A stretch of 33,923 nucleotides of DNA from an uncultured Selenomonadales bacterium (GCA_937877545.1 CALFJE010000156.1:1-33923); one strand, 5' to 3'; counted from the first letter of the stretch, positions 6,971 through 15,602 are shown. Translations and numbers: made by a program. The notes: generated by a model not told the origin, from the letters alone.

Positions 6971-8031
6971 TTAAAGTTGTTGCCTCCGTATTTGTACCAC
7001 GCCGCGCAGACGCCCTCGACCGAAACCATACACGCGCCGACGGCATGGAGCGGCGTACAAGCCTTGCCGAACAACGGACACTCTGCGGGCTTGACGACTC
7101 CGCGCAGGACTTCACCGCAACGACACGCCGTCTTTTTCCCGACGTGTTCAATCTGCGCGGGCTCGACGCGCTCAATATCGAACGCCGCAAATTCCTCACG
7201 CATTTTCAAGCCCGACGCGGGGATAATGCCCATGCCTCGCCACTCGACATCCGCGACTTCGTAGACCTGTGACAAAATCCGTTGCGCCGCGACGTTGCCC
7301 TCAGCCTTCACGACAGCGCGATAATCATTGGCAACTTCAACCTCGCCGCCGTCAAGCTGTTCAAGCAGGCTCGTCAACGCAAGCAGAATTTCTTCCGACT
7401 CGAAGCCGCCAATCGCGCTCGGAACTTTGAACTCCGTCGCCAAAAAGCTGAACGCGTCCGCGCCTATGACTACCGCCACGTGTCCCGGCAGTAAAAAGCC
7501 GTCGACTTTGGTCGTTGCGTCGTTGAGCAGGAACCGCAACGCGGGCGGTACCAATTTTTGCGCCGACAGCATGAATAAGTTCGTCACGCCTTGAGCTTTT
7601 GCCGCCAAGACCGTTGCCGCCGCCGTCGGAGCTGTCGTCTCGAAGCCCACCGCCAAAAAAATTACCCGCCTGCGCGGATTCTCTTGCGCCAATCGTATGC
7701 TGTCCAGCGGCGAATAAACTATCCGAACGTCCGCGCCCTCGGCTTGAGCTTGCGCCAAACTCGACCGCGACCCGGGTACCTTGAGCATGTCGCCGAACGT
7801 CGCCACGATAAAGCCGCGTTGAGCGTAGGCAATCGCCTTGTCGATATACTCGTCGCCCGTGACGCAGACGGGGCAACCGGGTCCGGAAACCAGTTCGACG
7901 TTGGCGGGGAGGATTTGCCGAATACCCGAACGGAAAATCGCTACCGTGTGCGTGCCGCAAACCTCCATGAAGCGCAATTCGCCCTTGCCCTCGGCGAGCC
8001 GCGCAATCTTTTTAATCAAGGCGTCCGTCAT
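6964..8031 (-). CDS. hypD: Hydrogenase maturation factor HypD
   Basis: 355-residue iron-sulfur scaffold which, with HypC, holds the Fe(CN)2CO unit before its transfer to the large subunit of a [NiFe] hydrogenase. Signature features: FMEVCGTHTVAIFRSG (cysteine near 25), SGPGCPVCVT (near 49-57), GFETTAPTAAA, and a C-terminal cysteine cluster (ACRCGEVLRG, AECPLFGKACTP) that binds the 4Fe-4S cluster. It overlaps hypC by ATGA and hypE by 7 bases, so the three are translationally coupled. HypA, B and F and the hydrogenase itself are not in the window. Confidence 0.97.
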   Translation of the reverse strand: MTDALIKKIARLAEGKGELRFMEVCGTHTVAIFRSGIRQILPANVELVSGPGCPVCVTGDEYIDKAIAYAQRGFIVATFGDMLKVPGSRSSLAQAQAEGADVRIVYSPLDSIRLAQENPRRRVIFLAVGFETTAPTAAATVLAAKAQGVTNLFMLSAQKLVPPALRFLLNDATTKVDGFLLPGHVAVVIGADAFSFLATEFKVPSAIGGFESEEILLALTSLLEQLDGGEVEVANDYRAVVKAEGNVAAQRILSQVYEVADVEWRGMGIIPASGLKMREEFAAFDIERVEPAQIEHVGKKTACRCGEVLRGVVKPAECPLFGKACTPLHAVGACMVSVEGVCAAWYKYGGNNFKW

Positions 8032-8267
8032 GGCAATACCTCGACCGTGCGCGGCGCACCGTTCATCTCGGCTACAAGCGCGTCGCGGATTCGGACTTCG
8101 CGCTCGTCAATAATTTGCATTGCGAAGCCCGCATGTATCAGCACGTAATCGCCGACTTTGGCGTCGGGCAGGAGCATCAAACTTGCCGCCCGCTTGACGC
8201 CCGACCGCTCCACCGTCGCCAAGTCGCCGTCAATTTTGAGCACTTTCGCGGGAAAGGCTAAGCACAT
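8028..8267 (-). CDS. hypC: Hydrogenase maturation chaperone HypC
   Basis: 79 residues starting MCLAFPAKV. After methionine removal the exposed Cys2 is the residue that binds the iron unit and the hydrogenase precursor, so the start must be the ATG at 8265-8267; the TTG two codons upstream would bury this cysteine. GAGGTGA lies upstream. The VGDYVLIHAGFAMQIIDE segment is typical of HypC/HupF. First gene of the hypCDE-PRD regulator unit, preceded by a TTGCAA-17-TATCAT promoter. Confidence 0.97.
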   Translation of the reverse strand: MCLAFPAKVLKIDGDLATVERSGVKRAASLMLLPDAKVGDYVLIHAGFAMQIIDEREVRIRDALVAEMNGAPRTVEVLP

Positions 8268-8286
8268 TTCCAATCACCTCGCGCCA

Positions 8287-8315
8287 ATGATACACCACTT
8301 GCCTTGACTTTGCAA
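8287..8315 (-). promoter_or_regulatory. Promoter of the hypCDE unit
   Basis: Minus-strand TTGCAA (8310-8315) and TATCAT (8287-8292) with a 17-base spacer. Confidence 0.65.
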
Positions 8316-8325
8316 AACTCGCGGC

Positions 8326-8354
8326 TTTACATTGCGCCACCGATTGGCTATCAT
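8326..8354 (+). promoter_or_regulatory. Promoter of the two-repeat protein / rpe unit
   Basis: TTTACA (8326-8331) and TATCAT (8349-8354) with a 17-base spacer, 19 bases before the ATG. Divergent from the hypC promoter. Confidence 0.65.
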
Positions 8355-8373
8355 AGCGCAAGGGGTGGTTTAA

Positions 8374-8955
8374 ATGGCATTGCGCCGAAAACGGGAAATC
8401 GCGGCGGCGGAGCAAGAATTCTTCGAGATATTTTGGTATATGTGCCAAATGTTCATGAAGAAACGAATCGAGGCGGGACGTACAACAGTTTCGGCGGGAA
8501 TTTGGAACGCGTCGCTGAGCCCCGAAGAGCAACTGCGCGAAAAATACGGCGGAAATATCCTGTTGCCCGCAGACGACTTTGAATGGGGCATGATAAACGG
8601 CAAGCTGTCCGCGTTGCACTGGGCTTTGGGTAAGGATTGGAATTTTTTGGATGAGTCGCTTTGGGAAAAACGTCGGACGGTCATGCGCCAAGAGTGGGAA
8701 TTTTTGGAGGCGGAAAATGAATACTTCGAGCGAATTTGGTTCGGCAGAGGCAGTAAATTCGATTTAAACGAAGACAATGAACCGGTTTTAGTCCCGCGTT
8801 TCGAGGAAGGCAAAAGAATGTTTGACGTGCTTTTGGAAAAATACGGCGAAGAAAAGCTCGTCGCCAACGATGATTTTGAATGGGGCGTATGGAGCGGCAG
8901 GCTCTCTGCGTTACGTTGGATTTTGGGCGACGAATGGGATTTTCTCGACACTTAA
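8374..8955 (+). CDS. Hypothetical protein made of two tandem repeats
   Basis: 193 residues with no family I recognise. It contains two copies of a unit of roughly 60-80 residues. The first ends DDFEWGMINGKLSALHWALG then KDWNFLDE; the second ends DDFEWGVWSGRLSALRWILG then DEWDFLDT. Each is preceded by a helix ending in EKYG. It is rich in Trp, Phe, Glu and Lys, has no signal peptide or membrane segment, and is probably a soluble helical protein. The ATG at 8374 has AAGGGGTGG upstream. rpe follows 13 bases later, so the two are likely co-transcribed. Codon use matches its neighbours. The function is unknown. Confidence 0.85.
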   Translation: MALRRKREIAAAEQEFFEIFWYMCQMFMKKRIEAGRTTVSAGIWNASLSPEEQLREKYGGNILLPADDFEWGMINGKLSALHWALGKDWNFLDESLWEKRRTVMRQEWEFLEAENEYFERIWFGRGSKFDLNEDNEPVLVPRFEEGKRMFDVLLEKYGEEKLVANDDFEWGVWSGRLSALRWILGDEWDFLDT

Positions 8956-8968
8956 GGAGGAATTTTTT

Positions 8969-9673
8969 ATGGCAACGATAATTGCGCCGTCGATACTGTC
9001 GGCGGACTTTGCGCACTTGGCGGACGAGGTTAAAAAGGTCGTCGACGCAGGCGCGGAATATATTCATATCGACGTTATGGACGGGAGCTTCGTCCCCGAA
9101 ATTACAATCGGCGCGGGCGTCGTGCGGAGCTTGCGCAAGGTGACCGACGCCGTGCTTGACGTGCACCTCATGGTTGAGCACCCCGAAACGCAAATCGAGA
9201 GTTTTGCGGCGGCGGGAGCGGACATCATAACTTTCCACGTGGAGGCTACGCGTCACGCGCACAGGGTGATTCAGAAAATCCACGAGCTGGGTTGCAAGGC
9301 GGGCGTCGCGCTAAATCCCGGCACTTCGCTTTCTGCTATCGAGGAGCTGGTCGAGGAATCCGATATGATTCTTATCATGACGGTTAATCCCGGCTACGGC
9401 GGGCAAAAATTCATCGAGTCGCAACTCGGCAAGATTCATATGCTTTACCACATGATTGACGAAATGGAGACTACTTGCGACATTGAGGTTGACGGCGGCA
9501 TTAACGCCGAGACCTCCGTTGATGTGCGCGAGGCGGGCGCGAACGTTTTGGTAGCGGGTTCGGCTGTCTACGGCGCGGCGGACGTTGCCAAGGCGATTAA
9601 GGACATTCGCGGCAAGGAGATTGTTCATCATCACCACCACCACGACGACGAGGAAGACGAGGACGAGTTATGA
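8969..9673 (+). CDS. rpe: Ribulose-phosphate 3-epimerase with a natural His/acidic C-terminal tail
   Basis: 234 residues. It interconverts ribulose 5-phosphate and xylulose 5-phosphate in the pentose phosphate pathway. TIM-barrel signatures: IIAPSILSADFAHL, IHIDVMDGSFVPEITIG, DVHLMVEHPE, VNPGYGGQKFI, EVDGGINAETS and VLVAGSAVYG. The catalytic aspartates and metal-binding histidine blocks are present. The start at ATG 8969 has AAGGAGG seven bases upstream. The odd feature is the end: after the normal fold (about residue 218) there is a tail with six consecutive histidines followed by an acidic DDEEDEDEL run. It overlaps the next gene by ATGA. Confidence 0.97.
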   Translation: MATIIAPSILSADFAHLADEVKKVVDAGAEYIHIDVMDGSFVPEITIGAGVVRSLRKVTDAVLDVHLMVEHPETQIESFAAAGADIITFHVEATRHAHRVIQKIHELGCKAGVALNPGTSLSAIEELVEESDMILIMTVNPGYGGQKFIESQLGKIHMLYHMIDEMETTCDIEVDGGINAETSVDVREAGANVLVAGSAVYGAADVAKAIKDIRGKEIVHHHHHHDDEEDEDEL

Positions 9674-10437
9674 TTTTCGATTCGCACATGCACACAAAGT
9701 TTTCGGCGGATTCGCAGATGTCGGCGGCGGAGGCATTGGCGCGGGCGTCGGAGTTAAATTTGGGCGTGGTGTTCACCGAGCATTTCGACTACGCGTTGGA
9801 GCTTGACGGCAAATCTTTTACCTTCGACGCGGCGGCTTACATGAACGAATACGCCAATCTGCGCGGAGATACCTTAAGGCTCGGCGTGGAGGTCGGCTTG
9901 CGCGAATATGCGCGTGCGGCTAATGTGGAGTTTCTTACGCAAGCGGCGTTCGACTTCGTTATCGGCTCGATTCATCTCGTCGACGACATGGACATTTACT
10001 ATCCCGACTACTACGCGAATAAAGATAAGGCGACGGCTTACGGGAAATATTTTGCGCAAATGGCGGCGGAGGTTGCCCTTGCCGACTTTGACGCGTTGGG
10101 GCATATCGATTATATTTGTCGCGCCGCGCCTTACGATAATCCCGAAATAGATTATCCGACGTTTTCCGCGCAGATTGACGCGGTGTTAAAAATTGTCGTC
10201 GAACGCGGCAAGGCATTGGAGCTTAACACGCGCCGCTTCTACAGCCCTCGTGCCATAGCGGAGTTAGTGCCCGTTTACAAAAAGTATCGCGATTTGGGCG
10301 GTCGATACGTGACGATCGGCTCGGACGCTCATAAGGTCGGGGCGATTGGCAATTACTTCGACCGCGCTTTGGATTTTGCGGCGGAGCTGGACTTGACACC
10401 CGTAACTTTTTGCCGGCGGCGGCTTGAGAAATTTTGA
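9670..10437 (+). CDS. PHP-domain histidinol-phosphatase family protein (HisJ-like)
   Basis: 255 residues of the polymerase-and-histidinol-phosphatase (PHP) metal-dependent phosphoesterase family. It starts MIFDSHMHTKFSADS, the first metal-binding motif (HxH). Further metal or active-site positions include FTEHFDYA, GVEVGLREY, IGSIHLVDD, LGHIDYICR and TIGSDAH near the C-terminus. Length suits HisJ (histidinol phosphate to histidinol). The start codon overlaps the rpe stop (ATGA). No other histidine genes are nearby, so a different phosphate ester is possible. It is probably translated with rpe and the siroheme protein downstream. Confidence 0.85.
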   Translation: MIFDSHMHTKFSADSQMSAAEALARASELNLGVVFTEHFDYALELDGKSFTFDAAAYMNEYANLRGDTLRLGVEVGLREYARAANVEFLTQAAFDFVIGSIHLVDDMDIYYPDYYANKDKATAYGKYFAQMAAEVALADFDALGHIDYICRAAPYDNPEIDYPTFSAQIDAVLKIVVERGKALELNTRRFYSPRAIAELVPVYKKYRDLGGRYVTIGSDAHKVGAIGNYFDRALDFAAELDLTPVTFCRRRLEKF

Positions 10438-10499
10438 TTCGGGAAATAAAATGCGCTCAGGAGTTAATCTTGAGCGTTTTTGATTTGGAGGGGCAGCTT

Positions 10500-11303
10500 A
10501 TGAAAACGTATTTGGCGAGGCAGAAGCAGGCGGGCATGTTCACGGTACGATTCAAATCGGCGGCGGGGCGATTCACGACGGCGCAACTTTTGGCAATACA
10601 CGAGTTGGCGGAGACGTTCGGCGCGGGCGCAGTCAATTTAACGTCGCGGCAGGAAATTTCAATTCCGTTCGTGCGGCGTGAGGACTTCGCGGCGATAGAA
10701 GAATTTTGCGCGGCGCACGAGCTGAAGTTGTCGCCGATAGGAACGATATTTAAGCAGGTGACGGCTTGCCAAGGGACGCAGAGTTGCCCGGCGGGGATAA
10801 TCGATTCGCCGAGGATAGCGTTGGAGCTTGAGCGACTTTACGGCGGGCGCGAGTTGCCTTGTAAAGTAACGTGTTCGGTGACGGGTTGCCCGAATAATTG
10901 CATGAAGGTCGACGCCAACGACATCGGGATTAAGGGCGCGGTCGAGCCTCAATTTATGGCGGAGAATTGTATTTACTGCGGAGCTTGCGCGAAGATTTGT
11001 CCCGTCGGCGCGATTGAGGTTAATCGTTCGGAGAAGCTTTGGGCGATTGACCGCGAGAGGTGTATTAACTGCGGGCGATGCGTCAAGATTTGCAGGAAAG
11101 CGGCTCTGCGCGGCGAGGTCGGCTTTAAGCTTTATTTTGCCGGCGAGGATTTTACGCCCCTGATTCGCGACGAGGCGACGCTTTATAAGGTTATCGACGC
11201 GGCGTTGAAATATTTTGCGGAGCACGCCAAACCGCGCGAACGCTTGAGCAAATTATTGGTGCGTCTCGGCAAAGAGGATTTTAAGGCGGCGGTTGAAATA
11301 TAA
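10500..11303 (+). CDS. Siroheme/[4Fe-4S] nitrite-sulfite reductase-like protein with C-terminal ferredoxin domain
   Basis: 267 residues. An N-terminal nitrite/sulfite-reductase ferredoxin-like half-domain (MFTVRFKSAAGRFTTAQL; NLTSRQEISIPFV) leads into the siroheme-4Fe4S motif: C90 and C96 (CQGTQSC), then C130 and C134 (CPNNC). This is followed by two ferredoxin motifs, CIYCGACAKICPVGA (about 157-171) and CINCGRCVKICRKAA (about 188-202). The domain order resembles AsrC, the catalytic subunit of anaerobic sulfite reductase, but the protein is shorter and AsrA/AsrB are not adjacent. The ATG at 10500 is chosen because GGAGGGG lies six bases upstream; the longer frame from 10434 has no ribosome site. 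A reductase role is likely; whether the substrate is sulfite, nitrite or something else is not shown. Confidence 0.85.
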   Translation: MKTYLARQKQAGMFTVRFKSAAGRFTTAQLLAIHELAETFGAGAVNLTSRQEISIPFVRREDFAAIEEFCAAHELKLSPIGTIFKQVTACQGTQSCPAGIIDSPRIALELERLYGGRELPCKVTCSVTGCPNNCMKVDANDIGIKGAVEPQFMAENCIYCGACAKICPVGAIEVNRSEKLWAIDRERCINCGRCVKICRKAALRGEVGFKLYFAGEDFTPLIRDEATLYKVIDAALKYFAEHAKPRERLSKLLVRLGKEDFKAAVEI

Positions 11304-11418
11304 AATTTTTGTCAAGCAGGAATTAGGAAAAAAAATGTCGAATCGCCCTTTGGGTTGCGGGGCGATAGAGTTCCCTCCCCCGCCCCTCCGGGGCAATGTT
11401 AGAAGAAAGGAACTTCTT
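11304..11418 (+). other. GC-rich leader upstream of the purine permease
   Basis: 115-base gap without a gene. It contains an AGGAATTAGGAA stretch, a CGCCC/GGGCG hairpin (about 11345-11365), a run of C, and a GCCCC-TCC-GGGGC hairpin shortly before the ribosome site. No purine riboswitch core is recognisable. An attenuator or repeat remnant is possible. Confidence 0.35.
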
Positions 11419-12780
11419 ATGGAAAAGTTTTTTGAACTAAGGAAGCGTGGCACGGACGTTAAGACGGAGATCATGGCGGGGATAACGACGTTCATGACGA
11501 TGGCTTATATCCTTGCGGTCAATCCGATAATTCTGGGCGCGTCGGGCATGGACACCGGCGCAATTTTTACTGCTACGGCACTGGCAAGCGCGTTCGCAAC
11601 ATTTTTAATGGCATTCCTCGCGAATATGCCGTTCGTGCTGTCGGCGGGCATGGGGCTAAACGCCTATTTCGCGTACACAGTGGTAATCGGCATGGGCTAC
11701 ACCTGGCAACAGGCACTGGCGGCGATTTTCGTCGAGGGTGTCATTTTTATTTTGTTGTCGCTGGTCAACATTCGCGAGGCAATTTTTAATGCAATCCCGC
11801 CGTCGCTGAAAATCGCGGTGTCGGTCGGCATAGGGCTGTTTATCAGCTTTATCGGCTTACAAAACGCGCACATAGTCGTTGACGGCGTGACGCTCGTCAA
11901 GCTGTATTCGTTCAAGGAATCAATGGAAAGCGGCATGTTCCAATCGGAGGGCGTAACGGTCTTGCTCGCGCTGGTCGGCTTGCTGATAACGGCTTTCCTG
12001 CTGATTAAGAACGTCAAAGGCTCGGTGCTGTTCGGGATAATCGCGACGTGGGGGCTGGGCATGATTTGCCAAGCTGTCGGGCTTTACGTTCCCAATCCCG
12101 ATAAAGGATTCTTCAGCCTGTTTCCGAGCGGAATAATCTCAATGCCCGCGTCATTAAGTCCGACCCTGTTGCAAGTTGACTTCAGCTCGGTGCTGTCGTT
12201 CGACTTCTTCGCGATACTTATGGCGTTCCTGTTCGTCGACCTGTTCGATACGATAGGAACGGTCATAGGTTGCGCGTCTAAGGCAAATCTCTTCGATAAG
12301 GACGGCAAACTCCCGAAAGTTAAACAGGTGCTGTTGACGGACGCTATCGGAACGACGGCAGGCTCGCTCTTGGGCACGTCCACGATAACGACGTTTGTTG
12401 AATCGTCGGCGGGCATAGCCGAGGGCGGCAAGACGGGCTTGACGGCTTTGACGGCGGGTTGCTTATTCGCGCTGGCGTTATTCTTCTCGCCCGTGTTCCT
12501 GGCAATTCCCGCGTTCGCGACGGCTCCCGCGCTGATTATCGTCGGCTTCCTCATGATGCAACAAGTCGCCAAAATCAGCTGGACGGACGATGTATTGACC
12601 GCCGTTCCCGCGTACATTACGATTTTCTCGATGGCGTTCATGTATTCCATATCCGAGGGCATTTGCTTTGGCGTCATCAGCTACACGATTCTGCACGTCT
12701 TTGCGGGCAAGCTCAAGGACGTAACTCCGTTGATGTATATTCTGACGGTATTGTTTATCCTCAAATATATTTTCCTCTGA
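11419..12780 (+). CDS. NCS2-family adenine/hypoxanthine permease (AzgA/PbuG type)
   Basis: 453-residue inner-membrane purine:proton symporter. The protein is hydrophobic throughout, with about a dozen membrane segments. AzgA-like signatures: GITTFMTMAYILAVNP near the N-terminus, LSAGMGLNAYFAYTVV, FLFVDLFDTIGTVIG, and LGTSTITTFVESSAGIAEGGKTG, which is the substrate and translocation region. The ATG at 11419 has AGAAAGGAA upstream; the longer frame from 11293 runs through a low-complexity leader. Adenine deaminase follows 15 bases later, forming an adenine uptake and salvage unit, which supports adenine as a substrate. Confidence 0.95.
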   Translation: MEKFFELRKRGTDVKTEIMAGITTFMTMAYILAVNPIILGASGMDTGAIFTATALASAFATFLMAFLANMPFVLSAGMGLNAYFAYTVVIGMGYTWQQALAAIFVEGVIFILLSLVNIREAIFNAIPPSLKIAVSVGIGLFISFIGLQNAHIVVDGVTLVKLYSFKESMESGMFQSEGVTVLLALVGLLITAFLLIKNVKGSVLFGIIATWGLGMICQAVGLYVPNPDKGFFSLFPSGIISMPASLSPTLLQVDFSSVLSFDFFAILMAFLFVDLFDTIGTVIGCASKANLFDKDGKLPKVKQVLLTDAIGTTAGSLLGTSTITTFVESSAGIAEGGKTGLTALTAGCLFALALFFSPVFLAIPAFATAPALIIVGFLMMQQVAKISWTDDVLTAVPAYITIFSMAFMYSISEGICFGVISYTILHVFAGKLKDVTPLMYILTVLFILKYIFL

Positions 12781-12795
12781 TTTGGAGGTTTTATC

Positions 12796-14532
12796 ATGAC
12801 AAAGGCTGAACTGGTGAATTTAATCGACGCGGCGGCGGGCAGACGCAAAGCCGATTTGGTCATAAAAAATTGTCGGATTGTGAACGTGCTGAGCGGCGAA
12901 ATTTACGCGGGCGAGGTGGCGATTGCCGACGGGCGGATTATCGGCATGGGCGCGACCGCCTACGACGGCGAGCAAACCTTTGACGCGGGCGGGAAATTCC
13001 TTGCGCCGGGCTTTATCGACGCGCACATTCATATCGAATCAAGTTATATCAGCCCCGAACAGCTCGGCAGGATTGTCGTCCCTTGCGGCACCACGACGAT
13101 TATCGCCGACCCGCACGAGATAGCCAACGTCTGCGGCTTGAAGGGCTTGCGCTACATGCTCGACGCCGCGCAGAGGACGAGGCTAAATATCGTTTACGCC
13201 ATGCCGAGTTGCGTTCCCGCCACGCCGTTTGAGGACGCGGGAGCCGTGCTTGACGCGGAGGATATGCGCGGGCTTCTCTTGGACAGAAATATTTTCGGGC
13301 TGGGCGAATTCATGAACGCGCCCGGCATAATCAACTGCGACGATAAGGCTTTGGATAAGATTATTCTGGCGCGGAAGTTCGGCAAGCTGATTGACGGTCA
13401 CGCGCCCAACGTCACGGGCAAGGAACTTAACGCCTACATGAGCGCGGGGATTGTCGGCGACCACGAATGCCGCACGCTTGACGAAATGCACGAGCGCATT
13501 GCCAAAGGCATGTACGTTTTGATTCGCGAGGGTTCGGCTTGCCACGACTTGAAAGCTTTGATTAAAGGCGTGACGCCCGCCAACAGCCGCCGCGTCCTGC
13601 TCTGTTCGGACGACAGGCAGCCCAAAACTATCCTTGAGCTTGGACATATGGACAGCAACTTGAGGCTCTGCGCGGAGGCGGGGCTTGACCCGATAACGGC
13701 GATTCAAATGACGACGCTTAACGTTGCCGAGGCGTTCCGACTTTACGACCGAGGCGCGATTAAAATCGGTGCCCGCGCAGATTTGGTGTTGCTTGACGAT
13801 TTGAAGTCTTTCCGCGCAGATAAGGTTTGGATTGGCGGTGAGCTTGTGGCGGCGGACGGAAAGTATCTGCCCGAAATTATTCCCGCCGATATTTCAAGCG
13901 TGCGCGGCTCCGTCAAGGTTAAAGGCTTCGGCGTTGAGCGGCTGCGCATGAATTTGACGGGCGATAAAGTCAACGTGATTGGCATTGAGCCGGGCGGCGT
14001 AGTGACGAAAAAATTTACCGCCTCCGTCAAGCGCGACGCGTCGGGCGATTTCATCTTTGACCCCGCGCAGGATATTTGCAAGGTTGTGGTGATTGAACGT
14101 CACCACGAGACGGGCAAAGTCGGTTTGGGGCTTTTGGGCGGCTACGGCATTAAGCGCGGCGCGGTGGCGGTATCTGTGGCGCACGATTCGCACAACATAA
14201 TCGCGGCGGGCGTCGGCAACGAGGAGATTTTCTGCGCGGTCGACGCTCTGATTAAAATGGAAGGCGGAATGGTATTGGTAAACGGCGGCGAGGTTATCGC
14301 GTCGATAGCGTTGCCGATTGGCGGGCTTATGAGCGACTTGAGCGGCGAGGAACTCAAGAAAAAATTGGACGCGCTCCACGCCAAAGCGCACGCCGAGTTG
14401 GGTATCAGCGCGGACGTCGAACCCGTCATGACTTTAACGTTCATGTCGTTGCCCGTCATACCCGAAATAAAGTTGACGGCGCGAGGGCTTTTCGACTATG
14501 CGACGTTCGGATTCATACCGTTGGAAGCTTGA
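12796..14532 (+). CDS. ade: Adenine deaminase
   Basis: 578 residues, full length for the Ade (AdeC) amidohydrolase family. It converts adenine to hypoxanthine and ammonia. Metal-binding and catalytic blocks: PGFIDAHIHIESS (H77, H79), TTIIADPHEIANVCG, EFMNAPGI, DGHAPNVTGKELNAY, GDHECRTLDE, and LLCSDDRQP. The second half (VVVIERHHETGKVGLGLLGG, SVAHDSHNIIAAG) is specific to adenine deaminase. GGAGG lies upstream of the ATG at 12796. It is co-transcribed with the NCS2 permease; the following TPR gene starts 23 bases after the stop. Confidence 0.97.
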   Translation: MTKAELVNLIDAAAGRRKADLVIKNCRIVNVLSGEIYAGEVAIADGRIIGMGATAYDGEQTFDAGGKFLAPGFIDAHIHIESSYISPEQLGRIVVPCGTTTIIADPHEIANVCGLKGLRYMLDAAQRTRLNIVYAMPSCVPATPFEDAGAVLDAEDMRGLLLDRNIFGLGEFMNAPGIINCDDKALDKIILARKFGKLIDGHAPNVTGKELNAYMSAGIVGDHECRTLDEMHERIAKGMYVLIREGSACHDLKALIKGVTPANSRRVLLCSDDRQPKTILELGHMDSNLRLCAEAGLDPITAIQMTTLNVAEAFRLYDRGAIKIGARADLVLLDDLKSFRADKVWIGGELVAADGKYLPEIIPADISSVRGSVKVKGFGVERLRMNLTGDKVNVIGIEPGGVVTKKFTASVKRDASGDFIFDPAQDICKVVVIERHHETGKVGLGLLGGYGIKRGAVAVSVAHDSHNIIAAGVGNEEIFCAVDALIKMEGGMVLVNGGEVIASIALPIGGLMSDLSGEELKKKLDALHAKAHAELGISADVEPVMTLTFMSLPVIPEIKLTARGLFDYATFGFIPLEA

Positions 14533-14555
14533 AGCATTTTTGCGGAGGTATTGTC

Positions 14556-15551
14556 ATGGACATTAAAATACTTTTCCGACGAGGCGTTTCGGCATTGTTT
14601 ATCGCCGCGATTTTGCTTATTAACGCCGTGACGCACGCCGAAGTTTTCACCGCCGAGGGCACTTATGTCATGAGCGAGTTTGAAACGCTTTACATCGCCA
14701 AGGAACGCGCCAAAGCCGTCGCCCTGCGTTCCGCCGCCGAGCAAGCCCGCCGTTACGTCACCTCTTACGCGGCGGGCAACAATTTTAATCTCGATTCGGA
14801 CTCCGCCGAGTTGATTGCCGTCAATGTCATCAAATCAGCCGCCGAGCCGAAGTTCAAGGTCAAAAATATGACGATTCGCGTCACGGTAAAGGCACAAATC
14901 GACGATTCGGACATCGCGCCGTGGCTTTACAGGGATTTGCACGAAAATATTATCCAGTATAAGGCTCTGCGTCGCGGTGAGGATAAGCAAGCCAAATCAA
15001 TCGACGACCTCAAGCGTCAGCCCGCCGATACGCCGCAAGATAAGGAGCAGCTCGCTCCAAAATTCGCCGAAGCCGATAAAATTTTTCTATCGCATCAGAA
15101 ATTGCACGACGCCTTGAAGCTCTACAACAAGGGCGACTTTGACGGGACGATTCGGCTTTGCGACGAGGCTATCGCCCTCAATCCGCAGTATAATTTTTCA
15201 TATAATAATCGTGCGCTGGCTCTAATCGGGCTGGAGCAATACGAGCAGGCGATTAAGGATTTTGACACGTCGATTCGGCTAAATCCGAGCTGCTTTAATG
15301 CGTACAACAATCGCGGTGCCGTGTATCGCCGCCTGAATCAGTACGAAAAAGCTTTGGACGACCACACCAACGCCATAAAGATTAAGCCCGACTTTGATGA
15401 TTTGTATTTCAATCGCGGCGTGGATTATTATTGTTTGGGCGAGTACGAACGGGCGATTGCCGATTTCGATAAAGCCCTCGAACTTAAGCCGAACTGCACG
15501 CAGGCTGAGGAGTATCGCGAGCGGTGTCTTAGGGCACTCGGCAAACTTTAA
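14556..15551 (+). CDS. Secreted TPR protein with an N-terminal FlgT/LPP20-like domain
   Basis: 331 residues. A basic N-terminus and a hydrophobic stretch (ALFIAAILLINAV) followed by THAE indicate a signal peptide, so the protein is probably periplasmic. Residues about 30-130 (AEGTYVMSEFETLYIAKERA, KAVALRSAAEQARRYVTSY) resemble FlgT-N/LPP20-type domains. The second half carries about four tetratricopeptide repeats (NPQYNFSYNNRALALIGLEQ, NPSCFNAYNNRGAVYRRLNQ, KPDFDDLYFNRGVDYYCLGE). It is probably an envelope scaffold or assembly protein. The ATG at 14556 has GGAGG seven to eight bases upstream. It lies at the end of the permease-ade unit with no obvious functional link. Confidence 0.8.
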   Translation: MDIKILFRRGVSALFIAAILLINAVTHAEVFTAEGTYVMSEFETLYIAKERAKAVALRSAAEQARRYVTSYAAGNNFNLDSDSAELIAVNVIKSAAEPKFKVKNMTIRVTVKAQIDDSDIAPWLYRDLHENIIQYKALRRGEDKQAKSIDDLKRQPADTPQDKEQLAPKFAEADKIFLSHQKLHDALKLYNKGDFDGTIRLCDEAIALNPQYNFSYNNRALALIGLEQYEQAIKDFDTSIRLNPSCFNAYNNRGAVYRRLNQYEKALDDHTNAIKIKPDFDDLYFNRGVDYYCLGEYERAIADFDKALELKPNCTQAEEYRERCLRALGKL

Positions 15552-15573
15552 CGTGCGACGGCTGTTTTCGCGC

Positions 15574-15602
15574 TTGACGTTTAGGGCGGGTTAAAATATA
15601 CT
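15574..15602 (+). promoter_or_regulatory. Promoter of the binding-protein gene
   Basis: TTGACG (15574-15579) and TATACT (15597-15602) with a 17-base spacer. Confidence 0.65.
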
